From positions 1-7,257 of the forward strand of contig CP070801.1 in NCBI GenBank assembly GCA_020343575.1: 7,257 nucleotides of DNA, read 5' to 3'. Both the position numbers and the translations under genes were made by a program. A model generated the notes under the pieces. The model did not search any database, was not told where the DNA came from, and saw only the letters and a list, made by a program, of their open reading frames with translations. Positions 1 through 7,100 of this stretch are shown piece by piece; within the stretch, counting starts at the first letter, position 1; each line of letters begins with the position of its first letter. The stretch comes from Candidatus Aenigmatarchaeota archaeon (GTDB lineage: Archaea; Aenigmatarchaeota; Aenigmatarchaeia; QMZP01).

Positions 1-422
1 GCAATGTTCTGGGTCGCTATCCTCTCTTCTATCAGCTCGTCAGCATAGTTTTTTAGCTCACCGAATGCCTGTTCCGGCATTACAAGGTACGTTAGCGCAA
101 CACTTGCTGTTTCTTCGCAGGTCCAGCTCCCATCAATGTTGAGGCAGACGTATCCTTTATCCTGCATGATGTATGTACGTGCCTGGCCTTCTTCGCTCTC
201 AGAATCAAACCTGTAATTCCCCTGCCCGTCAGAGTACTTCTTGTAACCGCTAATTATAGGCTGTCCGTCTCCTAAGACCACGAAGTCCGCAACATAGGCA
301 GCTTTCCCGGCGTTGTTAAAGAACATAAAAAGCTCATCACGGGGCGTCCTTGTGTCAGATGCACATCCGCTTACAATAAGAACCAGGACAATCGCCAGAA
401 CAACCATGATTTTGTTGTTCAT
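1..422 (-). CDS. Putative archaeal lipoprotein, partial (C-terminus beyond left edge)
   Basis: An open frame runs from an ATG at 422 off the left edge, giving 140 codons with no stop. Residues 1-19 are a short basic start plus a hydrophobic stretch (MNNKIMVVLAIVLVLIVSG), followed by Cys20. V-S-G-C is a good lipobox, so the mature protein is probably lipid-anchored outside the cytoplasmic membrane. The exported part contains Y-x-x-Y and short strand-like segments, then YIMQDKGYVCLNIDGSWTCE (about residues 84-103), where two cysteines could pair. That 'dKgYvC...g.W.C' pattern and the following helical region recall LolA/LppX-like beta-sheet lipoproteins of archaea, but this is only a resemblance. 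The ATG lies 26 bp downstream of the centre of a strong TATA box, so the mRNA is probably leaderless and the start is well supported. The gene is codirectional with the next gene upstream, but has its own promoter. Confidence 0.85.
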   Translation of the reverse strand, partial: MNNKIMVVLAIVLVLIVSGCASDTRTPRDELFMFFNNAGKAAYVADFVVLGDGQPIISGYKKYSDGQGNYRFDSESEEGQARTYIMQDKGYVCLNIDGSWTCEETASVALTYLVMPEQAFGELKNYADELIEERIATQNI

Positions 423-443
423 GTATATGATTGGTATTGATAC

Positions 444-454
444 TATATAAAAAT
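444..454 (-). promoter_or_regulatory. TATA box of the lipoprotein gene
   Basis: The minus strand reads ATTTTTATATA, preceded by a purine-rich GAAAGGG that could serve as a BRE. The box centre (about 448) is 26 bp before the A of the ATG at 422, the spacing expected for a leaderless archaeal transcript. No Shine-Dalgarno is visible in between. Confidence 0.65.
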
Positions 455-480
455 CCCTTTCAAGTTTTTGATAATGGAAA

Positions 481-984
481 TTAATGGATGTATTCTTTCT
501 TCTTTTCCTCTTTCTCATCCTCCTTCGGTTTTATTTCATCAATCGATGAGGTTATCATTCCGATCCTTGGATATATAATTCCTGTTTCAGGGTCTTCGGT
601 GAATATGGTCATTGCCATCAAAAGCCCTTCTTCTATCTTCTGACCGAGATTACATATCAGGGTAGTCAGCTCCCCCATACTCATAAGTTTTTCTGGTCTG
701 CAACACCACCCCAAATCATGATGCAAGTAGTAATATATGTAAGGATCAATCCCGCCAATCAGCTCGATTTTTGCCCCCTCTATGCTGGGTCTTCCAGAGA
801 TTCTCCCGTCTGAGGTGATAGTATAGTATGAATCACGTACGGTTTTGAAAATCGTGTTGTGATATTCCTCGACGCTTTCCGGGTCGAAACCAATCTGGTC
901 TATGTAGCCCAATTCCTTCAATTCTTCAGTGTATAACTTAAGTCTAATCGTATCAAACTGGCCTGTTCCGCTCACCCTGTCCAC
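481..984 (-). CDS. Hypothetical soluble protein, 167 residues
   Basis: I do not recognise this protein. It has no signal peptide or membrane segment, so it is probably cytoplasmic. The N-terminal half is mixed and acidic (E-E-L-K-E-L-G-Y, then D-P-E-S-V-E-E-Y). A middle stretch resembles beta strands (Y-Y-T-I-T-S-D-G-R-I-S-G). A tyrosine cluster follows (D-P-Y-I-Y-Y-Y-L), then adjacent cysteines in G-W-C-C-R-P. The last 20 or so residues are a charged Lys/Glu tail (KPKEDEKEEKKKEYIH), likely disordered. The start is GTG at 984. An ATG at 989 is out of frame and stops after five codons. A second in-frame GTG at 975 (residue 4) is preceded by GGGGTGG, which could act as a Shine-Dalgarno, so the protein may begin three residues later. 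A TATA-like element sits about 29 bp upstream of 984. Confidence 0.8.
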   Translation of the reverse strand: MDRVSGTGQFDTIRLKLYTEELKELGYIDQIGFDPESVEEYHNTIFKTVRDSYYTITSDGRISGRPSIEGAKIELIGGIDPYIYYYLHHDLGWCCRPEKLMSMGELTTLICNLGQKIEEGLLMAMTIFTEDPETGIIYPRIGMITSSIDEIKPKEDEKEEKKKEYIH

Positions 985-1008
985 CCCATTTAAATATTTA
1001 TCAAAAAT

Positions 1009-1017
1009 CTTTAAAAC
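1009..1017 (-). promoter_or_regulatory. TATA-like element upstream of the 167-residue protein
   Basis: The minus strand reads GTTTTAAAG, centred near 1013, which predicts a transcription start near 987, just before the GTG at 984. It lies immediately beyond the stop codon of the preceding gene (1019-1021). A second A/T block, AAATATTTAAA (988-998), is too close to the start to be its TATA box. Confidence 0.45.
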
Positions 1018-1018
1018 C

Positions 1019-1234
1019 CTAAGTTTCCGCTGGGTTTAAACTCTTTTCAAACTCTTGTATCCTTTTATCCACGTATTCCCTTGCTCTCTCGGGGTCAGCC
1101 ATCTCGATTTCGCCCCTTTCAAAACTCATTCTGTATGTTTTAAGCATTTCCAACTGGCTCTCTGGAGTCTCTCTTTTAGCCCAACCCTCAAACACTTCTA
1201 TGAAATGATACGAGTCTCTGTATTTGGCAGTCAT
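1019..1234 (-). CDS. Small charged hypothetical protein, 71 residues
   Basis: This short protein is rich in Glu, Arg and Lys and probably mostly helical (S-Q-L-E-M-L-K-T-Y-R-M-S-F-E-R-G-E, then E-R-A-R-E-Y-V-D-K-R-I-Q-E-F-E-K). It has no signal peptide, membrane segment or cysteines, and I do not recognise the family. The frame extends to an ATG at 1249 (76 residues), but I prefer the ATG at 1234. GGTGAT, an exact complement of the archaeal 16S 3' end, occupies 1247-1242 and leaves a 7-nt spacer to 1234. A TATA-like element centred near 1273 also predicts transcription starting near 1247, too close for the upstream ATG to have its own leader. The stop at 1019-1021 lies 34 bp from the start of the next gene. 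Confidence 0.72.
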   Translation of the reverse strand: MTAKYRDSYHFIEVFEGWAKRETPESQLEMLKTYRMSFERGEIEMADPERAREYVDKRIQEFEKSLNPAET

Positions 1235-1241
1235 AACTCCA

Positions 1242-1247
1242 ATCACC
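1242..1247 (-). promoter_or_regulatory. Shine-Dalgarno GGTGAT that decides the start at 1234
   Basis: GGTGAT on the minus strand complements AUCACC near the 3' end of archaeal 16S rRNA. It sits 7 nt before the ATG at 1234 and overlaps the alternative ATG at 1249, which argues against that upstream start. Confidence 0.6.
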
Positions 1248-1249
1248 AT

Positions 1250-1361
1250 CTAAATCTGAAAAAGTAAGCTTTTTAAGCATTAAGAGCGCATTCAAGCATT
1301 TAAAATATATGTTAAATCTACCTCTAAAAATAGTTCAATTACCTAGTCCATTCACCGGGGT
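1250..1361. other. 112-bp intergenic region with short GCATT repeats
   Basis: No gene of useful length is seen. On the plus strand GCATT occurs three times (1277-1281, 1288-1292, 1296-1300), twice as AAGCATT, between two A/T-rich elements that could be promoters for the minus-strand gene below. A run of five T on the minus strand (about 1326-1330), some 30 bp after the stop of the membrane-protein gene, could be a weak archaeal terminator. Confidence 0.4.
1269..1276 (-). promoter_or_regulatory. TATA-like element for the 71-residue protein
   Basis: TTAAAAAG on the minus strand, centred near 1273, predicts transcription from about 1247, giving a short leader that carries the GGTGAT site. A second A/T-rich element (ATATATTTTAAA, about 1299-1311) could instead drive a longer leader. 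Confidence 0.4.
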
Positions 1362-1604
1362 TTATTTCAGTTTTGTGGGAACTTTGCTTCTTTTCCCATA
1401 GGCGGCAATCATGGCTGGTATCATGAGTATGATGGCGAACGCTATAAGCATCCACCCCGCAATAATCCACCCAAAATTAAAAAAGTACATGGGTAGAAGT
1501 ATACCCACACCCAGACCAAGAAGGAACTTGCCCAATATCCAGAAGATAAAGTTCGAGGTGTGCATGGACTTTATCTTTCCAAGCTTTTCGTCACAGTAGC
1601 GCAT
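1362..1604 (-). CDS. Small membrane protein with two transmembrane helices, 80 residues
   Basis: The protein has a basic N-terminus (residues 1-17) and two hydrophobic segments at about 19-42 and 45-69, joined by a very short turn (N-F-G). It ends in a basic tail (K-R-S-K-V-P-T-K-L-K). With positive charge at both ends, a hairpin with both termini in the cytoplasm is likely. The first helix has a Gly pattern (L-G-L-G-V-G-I-L-L-P) suited to helix packing. I do not recognise a family, and no catalytic motif is visible. The ATG at 1604 is about 36 bp from the centre of a strong TATA box, predicting a leader of about 10 nt. GGTG lies only 2 nt from the ATG, too close for an ideal Shine-Dalgarno. 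Met14 (codon beginning at 1565) is a less likely alternative because it would shorten the basic N-terminus. Confidence 0.78.
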   Translation of the reverse strand: MRYCDEKLGKIKSMHTSNFIFWILGKFLLGLGVGILLPMYFFNFGWIIAGWMLIAFAIILMIPAMIAAYGKRSKVPTKLK

Positions 1605-1634
1605 AACACCACTGCTTTATTATTATATTTGCCG

Positions 1635-1647
1635 GCTTATATATCAC
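1635..1647 (-). promoter_or_regulatory. TATA box of the small membrane protein gene
   Basis: GTGATATATAAGC on the minus strand contains a good archaeal TATA box centred near 1640. This places the transcription start near 1614, about 10 nt before the ATG at 1604. It forms half of a divergent promoter pair with the plus-strand element at 1665-1675. Confidence 0.6.
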
Positions 1648-1664
1648 ATTTGGCTCGTTTTTGC

Positions 1665-1675
1665 CTTTAAAAAAT
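1665..1675 (+). promoter_or_regulatory. TATA box of the large surface protein gene
   Basis: CTTTAAAAAAT is centred near 1671, about 26 bp before the ATG at 1696, consistent with a leaderless mRNA. The TTG at 1687 and GTG at 1690 upstream in frame would lie before the predicted transcription start, so ATG 1696 is preferred. Confidence 0.5.
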
Positions 1676-1695
1676 TTATTATTAATTTGGTGTAT

Positions 1696-4119
1696 ATGAA
1701 CAAAGAAATAATAATATTGGTGACGCTTGTTTCGGTTCTGTTAGCCTCTGGCAGTGTTTATGCCCAGACAATATCGGTTTCACCGAACATCCCTTCGACC
1801 ACACCCGGAACAATTGCAACCTTCACTGTATCTATCAGCGGTAACCCGGTGGAGATGGATACAATCGGGTTCAGTATCACTTACAATACAAGTGTTTTGC
1901 AGATACAGGATGTAAGCAGAGGGGTTCTGACACAGGCTTGGAGTCAGTTTTTATGGAATGAGGTTGTTCCAGGAGGGGTGATTGTGGGAGGAGTCAGATT
2001 CTCCGACTCACCCATTCCGCCACAGAGCAGTGGAAGCATAGCGATTATCAGCATGATGGTTGTTTGTAACGGTTGCACTATCGGAGAGTTGGGACAGTTC
2101 TGCATCAGTAACTATGATACTGAACTCGATATTTTCACACCACAACCCATCTGCATACAGCAGTTTGACTTCTGTACAGAGGACATAAGGGGACCCTTTT
2201 ACACAGAGTGGAGTAATTGCAGCTTAAAAGATGACCAATTCAGGTTAAAGTACTATCTTGACCTTAATAATGAGTCGTGCTGCGGAATAACAGGTCTGGA
2301 TGAGGACTGCAACATAAAGACCGAACCTTACAAGAATGTCATAGAGTATCAATACTGCGATTACTGCACACCAAACTGGGTCGAGGTCAATCACTCCGCT
2401 GGATGCAGTCCGGAGGACACCATTTATGTGACTCATAATGATACTAATATGTGTTATCAGAAGACATTGCTACCCAGTGACTGGGATAGCAGACCAGATG
2501 ACAAAATATACTCATGCGATTACTGCACACCAAGCTGGACATGCGACGGTTATGATGTATGCCAGCCTGATGACAAGAGATACTGCAACTCCGTATGGGA
2601 CAACAATAACTGCTACTCACAGACTTGGCTGGATTCTGATAAATATCACGGTGACTATTCCGAGTTCAGTCCCATCGTATGCGATTACTGTATACCCAAT
2701 TGGGTGGAAGTCAATACAACATGCAAGACAGACGACACTGTGACAGGGTATTATATGGATTCCAATGACTGTTTTGCTAAGACCGGCCTGTCAAGCGATT
2801 TACAAGGCCGACCAGGGAACAACACGTATGCATGCGATTACTGCACACCTAACTGGGTTGAAACGAATACGACATGCAATACAGATGATACAATAACAGG
2901 GTATTACGTAGATGCGAATGGCTGCTATACCCAGACAGGGTTGAATTCTGACAACAATCCTCCAGAAAACAACACGTACTTATGCGATTTTTGTACGCCT
3001 GGGTGGGAATGTGTGTCATACGGACCCTGCCAGCCCAACAACATCCAGATATGTGACGGCGTTTCTGATGTTAATGGCTGTTATGCCCATACAGGGCTGG
3101 TGTCAGATGAATACCAAGGAAACTACTTGGAATTCAATCAGTCTTGTCAGTATACTAATTATACAGGACCTGAATGGTTTAACACCACTGCAAACCAACC
3201 ACTCACAATTGACGCTGTAGACGAATCAGACACCAGTGTAGAGATATTATCATTGTCAGACACATTTAACAACTTCATCAACATAACCAAACACACAGAG
3301 AATCCTGAAAACGAAACTGTTCTTGGTTTGATCCCTCTTGGCAAGTACATAGATATAGAGGTAGTGGGTGAGGTTGAAAATAATCTTGGATGGGTTGTAA
3401 TAAGGATCTACTACACTAATGAAGAGGTCAGCGGGGCTGGAATAGATGAGGGTTCTCTTAGCATATACATCTGGAATGAGTCAAAAGGAGAATGGGAGGT
3501 AATTGAAAACTCAGGTGTGAACACTGATAATAACTATGTCTGGGCCAACATGACTCACTTCAGCCTGTATGGATTATATGGGGAACTTGCCCCGTATTGC
3601 GGGGACGGTTCCTGTAATAATGGAGAAACGTGCTCATCATGTCCTTCTGACTGCGGATCGTGTCCTCCCCCACCATCATCTGGTCCTACAGGAGGTTTTG
3701 TTACAATTGGTTCTCCTCCACCATCATCCTGCACTGAGGATTGGTCATGCACAGCATGGTCTGAGTGTATTGATGATAAACAAACCAGAACATGTGTAGA
3801 TCTGAATGATTGCAACACCACTGAGAACAAACCTACTGAAACATGGTCCTGTAAAATTGTTTTGCCAGGAGAAGGGGCCTGTGCACAGGTTATAACACCA
3901 GCAGTCAGTCCTACCGGTGAATGTAAGGAATTCCTATCGCCTTGTGATGTGCCCGAAGGCTGGAGTATAATAGCTGCCTGTCCACCAGCAGCAGGGGAAC
4001 AAGGTCAGCCCACGGGTCTGGTAATAGGAGCTGACATTGCAGCAATGGCTGTTATTTTAGTTATAATAATAGTGATAGTTGGATTCTACTTGTTCAGGAC
4101 CAGGAAAGACTGGCATTAA
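1696..4119 (+). CDS. Membrane-anchored multidomain surface protein with cohesin-like domain and Cys repeats, 807 residues
   Basis: Residues 1-23 are a signal peptide with likely cleavage at V-Y-A|Q. Residues 25-150 resemble a cohesin domain: strand I-S-V-S-P, then P-G-T-I-A-T-F-T-V-S-I-S-G, and I-G-F-S-I-T-Y-N-T-S-V-L-Q-I with V-S-R-G-V-L. Residues 160-483 are six tandem Cys repeats of about 50-60 residues. Residues 485-630 resemble the PGF-pre-PGF beta domain of archaeal surface proteins (R-I-Y-Y-T-N-E-E-V ... S-L-S-I-Y-I-W-N-E-S ... H-F-S-L-Y-G). Then come a CGDG cysteine cluster (635-656), a Pro/Ser/Gly linker with two PPPxS blocks (657-678), a thrombospondin-1-like module (679-719; W-S-C-T-A-W-S-E-C, Q-T-R-T-C), a four-Cys module (about 729-762) and one membrane helix (775-800) with a short basic tail. 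Many N-x-S/T sequons suggest glycosylation. The protein is thus anchored at its C-terminus with the cohesin-like domain outermost. Its ligand is unknown. Domain names rest on pattern recognition only. Confidence 0.9.
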   Translation: MNKEIIILVTLVSVLLASGSVYAQTISVSPNIPSTTPGTIATFTVSISGNPVEMDTIGFSITYNTSVLQIQDVSRGVLTQAWSQFLWNEVVPGGVIVGGVRFSDSPIPPQSSGSIAIISMMVVCNGCTIGELGQFCISNYDTELDIFTPQPICIQQFDFCTEDIRGPFYTEWSNCSLKDDQFRLKYYLDLNNESCCGITGLDEDCNIKTEPYKNVIEYQYCDYCTPNWVEVNHSAGCSPEDTIYVTHNDTNMCYQKTLLPSDWDSRPDDKIYSCDYCTPSWTCDGYDVCQPDDKRYCNSVWDNNNCYSQTWLDSDKYHGDYSEFSPIVCDYCIPNWVEVNTTCKTDDTVTGYYMDSNDCFAKTGLSSDLQGRPGNNTYACDYCTPNWVETNTTCNTDDTITGYYVDANGCYTQTGLNSDNNPPENNTYLCDFCTPGWECVSYGPCQPNNIQICDGVSDVNGCYAHTGLVSDEYQGNYLEFNQSCQYTNYTGPEWFNTTANQPLTIDAVDESDTSVEILSLSDTFNNFINITKHTENPENETVLGLIPLGKYIDIEVVGEVENNLGWVVIRIYYTNEEVSGAGIDEGSLSIYIWNESKGEWEVIENSGVNTDNNYVWANMTHFSLYGLYGELAPYCGDGSCNNGETCSSCPSDCGSCPPPPSSGPTGGFVTIGSPPPSSCTEDWSCTAWSECIDDKQTRTCVDLNDCNTTENKPTETWSCKIVLPGEGACAQVITPAVSPTGECKEFLSPCDVPEGWSIIAACPPAAGEQGQPTGLVIGADIAAMAVILVIIIVIVGFYLFRTRKDWH
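2173..3144 (+). repeat. Six tandem Cys-rich repeats within the surface protein
   Basis: Repeats begin at residues 160, 221, 274, 329, 380 and 430 (DNA 2173, 2356, 2515, 2680, 2833, 2983). Five start with C-D-[YF]-C-x-P-x-W and share the core D-x-N-x-C-[YF]-x-x-T-x-L-x-S-D without exception. The first copy is degenerate (F-C-T-E-D ... E-S-C-C-G-I-T-G-L-D-E-D). The others have two forms: four cysteines (copies 2, 4 and 5) and six cysteines with an extra W-x-C...C-Q-P segment (copies 3 and 6). The even counts suggest disulfides within each repeat. Copies 4 and 5 are the closest, about 34 of 51 residues identical by hand alignment, and are probably the newest duplication. Confidence 0.85.
3670..3728 (+). 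repeat. 11-bp direct repeat flanking the Pro-rich linker
   Basis: CCACCATCATC occurs at 3670-3680 and again at 3718-3728, 48 bp apart and in the same frame. The two copies encode the two P-P-P-x-S blocks that flank the Gly-rich linker between the CGDG cluster and the thrombospondin-like module. Confidence 0.7.
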
Positions 4120-4129
4120 GCTTAATACT
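4120..4129 (+). promoter_or_regulatory. Weak TATA-like element of the beta-helix gene
   Basis: GCTTAATACT, right after the stop of the surface protein gene, is centred 26 bp before the ATG at 4151. No Shine-Dalgarno precedes that ATG (AAAGATTTAATTATG), so a separate leaderless transcript is plausible. The box is a poor match, and readthrough from the upstream gene is the alternative. Confidence 0.35.
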
Positions 4130-4150
4130 TCTGTCTGCAAAGATTTAATT

Positions 4151-7100
4151 ATGAAGAAGATTTTTGTCCCGATAATTCTTATTTTCATTTTACTACCCTT
4201 CTCTGTAAATGCACAGACTTACTATGTAGACGCTACAGGCGGGGATGATTCTTATAATGGACTATACCCTACTTTTCAGGGAGGAAGTGATGGCCCCTGG
4301 CAGACATTAAATAAAGTTCAGACAACGCTTACTGGAGACCAGTCAGATACAATAGTTAATTTCAAGCGTGGTGAACAATGGAATGAAACATATGATGTTG
4401 CTGGTTATGGAACACCTGGACACCCATTCGTTCATTCAAATTATGGAAGCGGGAATTTACCATTGATTAATGGGATTGAAGAAAAATCTGGATGGATTCA
4501 AGAGGGTGGTCTCTGGTATATCGAAGGCTATCAATATGGTCCTCCTTCTGTGGTAAGGGATGGTGAATTCTGTAATAAAGAAACTAATAAGGTTGATTTA
4601 GATGCAACAGATGAATATTGGTATGACAACCCAAATGATCGTGTTTATATTTATGGTTCACCGTCTGGACAGACTCTCCTTGTATCAGCTAGAATAAATT
4701 TGTTTGACACCATGGACCACGATTATTTGACTTTTGATGGTATAGCTTTTGAGGGAGCAGGAGGAAGCAGTATAAGAATTATGTCAGGTTCAAATAATAT
4801 CAGCATTATAAATTGCACTGCTAAATGGCCATCTGGCACGGCTTTCAACTTTTGGGGAGGAACAGGACATTTAATGGATGGTGTTGAGGTGAGTTATAGT
4901 GGTGTAGGATGGGGAGATCTGAGTGGAGTAACAGGAACATTCAGAAATTCTTATATCCACCATTGTACGGCTCAAGGCATAGGTTTGTTTGGAGTTTGGA
5001 TTCTTGAACATTCAGAAATTGCATATTGCGGAAAGGCATTGGGTCAGGAGCATGGAAATTATACTGGAGCAAGTGACCCTGGTTCTATTATGAGATATCT
5101 TTATGATCATCACAGTTCAGGAAACGGTATTAATATTGGTCCTGATTATTTGATCCATAATTGTATTTCTACTTATAACGGTAATCACGGGTTTAGCTCC
5201 CATTCAAATCATACTGGAATTAGACTCTGGAATAATGTCGGAGCTTTTAATAGTGAAAGCGGTCTTAATGTTGCTGCTGATTCTATAGTTGCCGAAGCTT
5301 ATAATAACATATTTGCTGAAAATGGACAATGGCAAATCAGGGTTTGGGGGGCAACCGCAACTCTTACAGATAGTGATTATAACTTATTCTGGAGGAATGG
5401 TACGCTACCTGTGTGGAAACTTAATAGAGATGATCCTAATGAGTATGATTTTAATGAATGGCAGAGTGCTGGATATGATGCTAATAGCATATTCGCTGAC
5501 CCTGCATTTGTAAACGCAGGAGGCTCTTATCTGTTAGATACAGATTTCCAGCTTCAGAATGGTTCTCTTGCTATTGATAATGGAGTAGGTGTTGGTTTAA
5601 CTCAGGACTATGAAGGAAACCCAATACCCTCCGGTAATGGAACGGATATAGGGGCTTACGAATACGTAAGCGTTTCAGGTCCTACCTATTATGTCGACTC
5701 GAATATCGGGAACGACGCGAACAACTGTTCTCAAGCGCTCGACCCCTCAACTCCAAAAAGGACTGTAAATAGCATAATGTCCTGCAATCCAGGTGCAGGT
5801 GACATTGTGAAATTCAGGGGGACATTCACCCAGGGCATTTATCCTACAAGAAGTGGTGAAGTGTTATATGCTTTCCAGCCAATACAGGGTGTTTCTGGCT
5901 CAACTGTAACTTTCAGTAACTCGATGTCAGGGCTGAATCCTGCGACCGACTATGTCACAATATATAATAGCCGTAAAGGCAACAGTGGGGCATTTGCAGT
6001 CGTCAGTTTTTCAGGTAATTCGGTTACTGTTGATACTTCAGACTTACCTTTAGGTAGCTTTATCTCTGAGACTGCAGCTGATCCAGGTGATTTGCATGCT
6101 GCAATATTGCGACCGGTTCATTTCACTGCCTGGGACAAGAACAATCCTCCTGTTTTTGATCCTTATTATCAAACCTTTCACTCAAATTGTATGTCTGTTG
6201 TCATGGTCAGTTATCTGCATTCAATATCAGGAGAAAACCACCAAGTTTGGCCTGCTTTTGAACTTGACTGCAGTGACTTAACACCTTCAGATTATATTAT
6301 TTTAGATCACATTGAAATCGAAAATGCTGCGACTGCGATTGCTACTGAAGCCCATCACTTCCAGAGCAACTATGACATTATCCAACACAACAACATCCAT
6401 AATGTTGGTTATCAGGGTCTTGCCAGTGATGAAGGGATATACTTTGGTTATGACATACGCCTACCCGTCGAGTACCATGATTATGTCCAGATAATGTATA
6501 ACAAAGTTGGACCGCACCGCTTTACAACTGGTGTTATTGGAGATGGTATCGAAATAAAGGAAAGTGCCCGATACGCCACTGTATTCGGGAATGAAGTCTT
6601 TGGAATCCAGTGCCTGTATTGTGCTGACGCTCCTATCAGGGTTTCAGGGATAGATGCTTTTGTAGCCAACAACTTTGTTCACGACATTAGCCCTGGGGAG
6701 AGCAGGGGATGCGGAATTTCAATCGTTGATGATTATCCGTCTGAGCCAACCACAGGTGGCAAAAGAGCGATAGTCGTGAATAACATCTTGGCTAACGTTA
6801 GGGGGATGGGAATTAGGGTTCTTGACGCAAATGGAGTCCAAATTTTACATAACACCATTTATAATATACCATATCCTGAACCTAACGGAGACCCTGCGTG
6901 GTATGAAGAATATGCCGGTATTTTCGTCCAGAACTGGCAAGGACCGACCGAGAATATCACTATCAAAATCAACATAGTTCATTCCGCACATATTGGAATA
7001 GGAAGATATATCTGGTCCCATGATTACCCTGTAAGTATTGACAGTGACTACAACATTGTTTTTAACACTACTTACCCTTTCCGTGGTGATACTGATTCCC

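Noticed and set aside
1055..1267. Plus-strand frame of 70 codons opposite the 71-residue protein gene
   Set aside because: It lies almost wholly antisense to a gene with a Shine-Dalgarno and promoter, has an unlikely composition, and has no start signal of its own.
1411..1599. Plus-strand frame of 62 codons opposite the membrane protein gene
   Set aside because: It is fully contained antisense to a convincing two-helix protein with its own TATA box; its hydrophobic start merely mirrors the other strand.
1687..1695. TTG at 1687 or GTG at 1690 as the start of the surface protein
   Set aside because: Both would lie upstream of the transcription start predicted from the TATA box; ATG 1696 gives a normal signal peptide and the expected leaderless spacing.
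2438..2743. Plus-strand frame of 101 codons inside the surface protein gene
   Set aside because: It is an out-of-frame shadow of the Cys repeats; the main frame shows conserved repeats and the shadow shows no independent pattern.
2740..2985. Dockerin modules within the surface protein repeats
   Set aside because: The D-x-N start recalls a dockerin loop, but the third acidic residue is Cys, the D-x-N-x-D-G-x-I/V-N pattern is absent and the repeats are disulfide-type. I treat them as a separate repeat.
2173..3144. CRISPR-like or noncoding direct repeats
   Set aside because: The roughly 150-bp periodicity is explained by the in-frame protein repeats and the copies differ at many synonymous sites.
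3555..3830. Minus-strand frame of 91 codons opposite the linker and thrombospondin-like region
   Set aside because: It is the antisense of Pro/Gly/Ser-coding DNA, giving low-complexity Gly/Asp/Pro, with no promoter or ribosome site.
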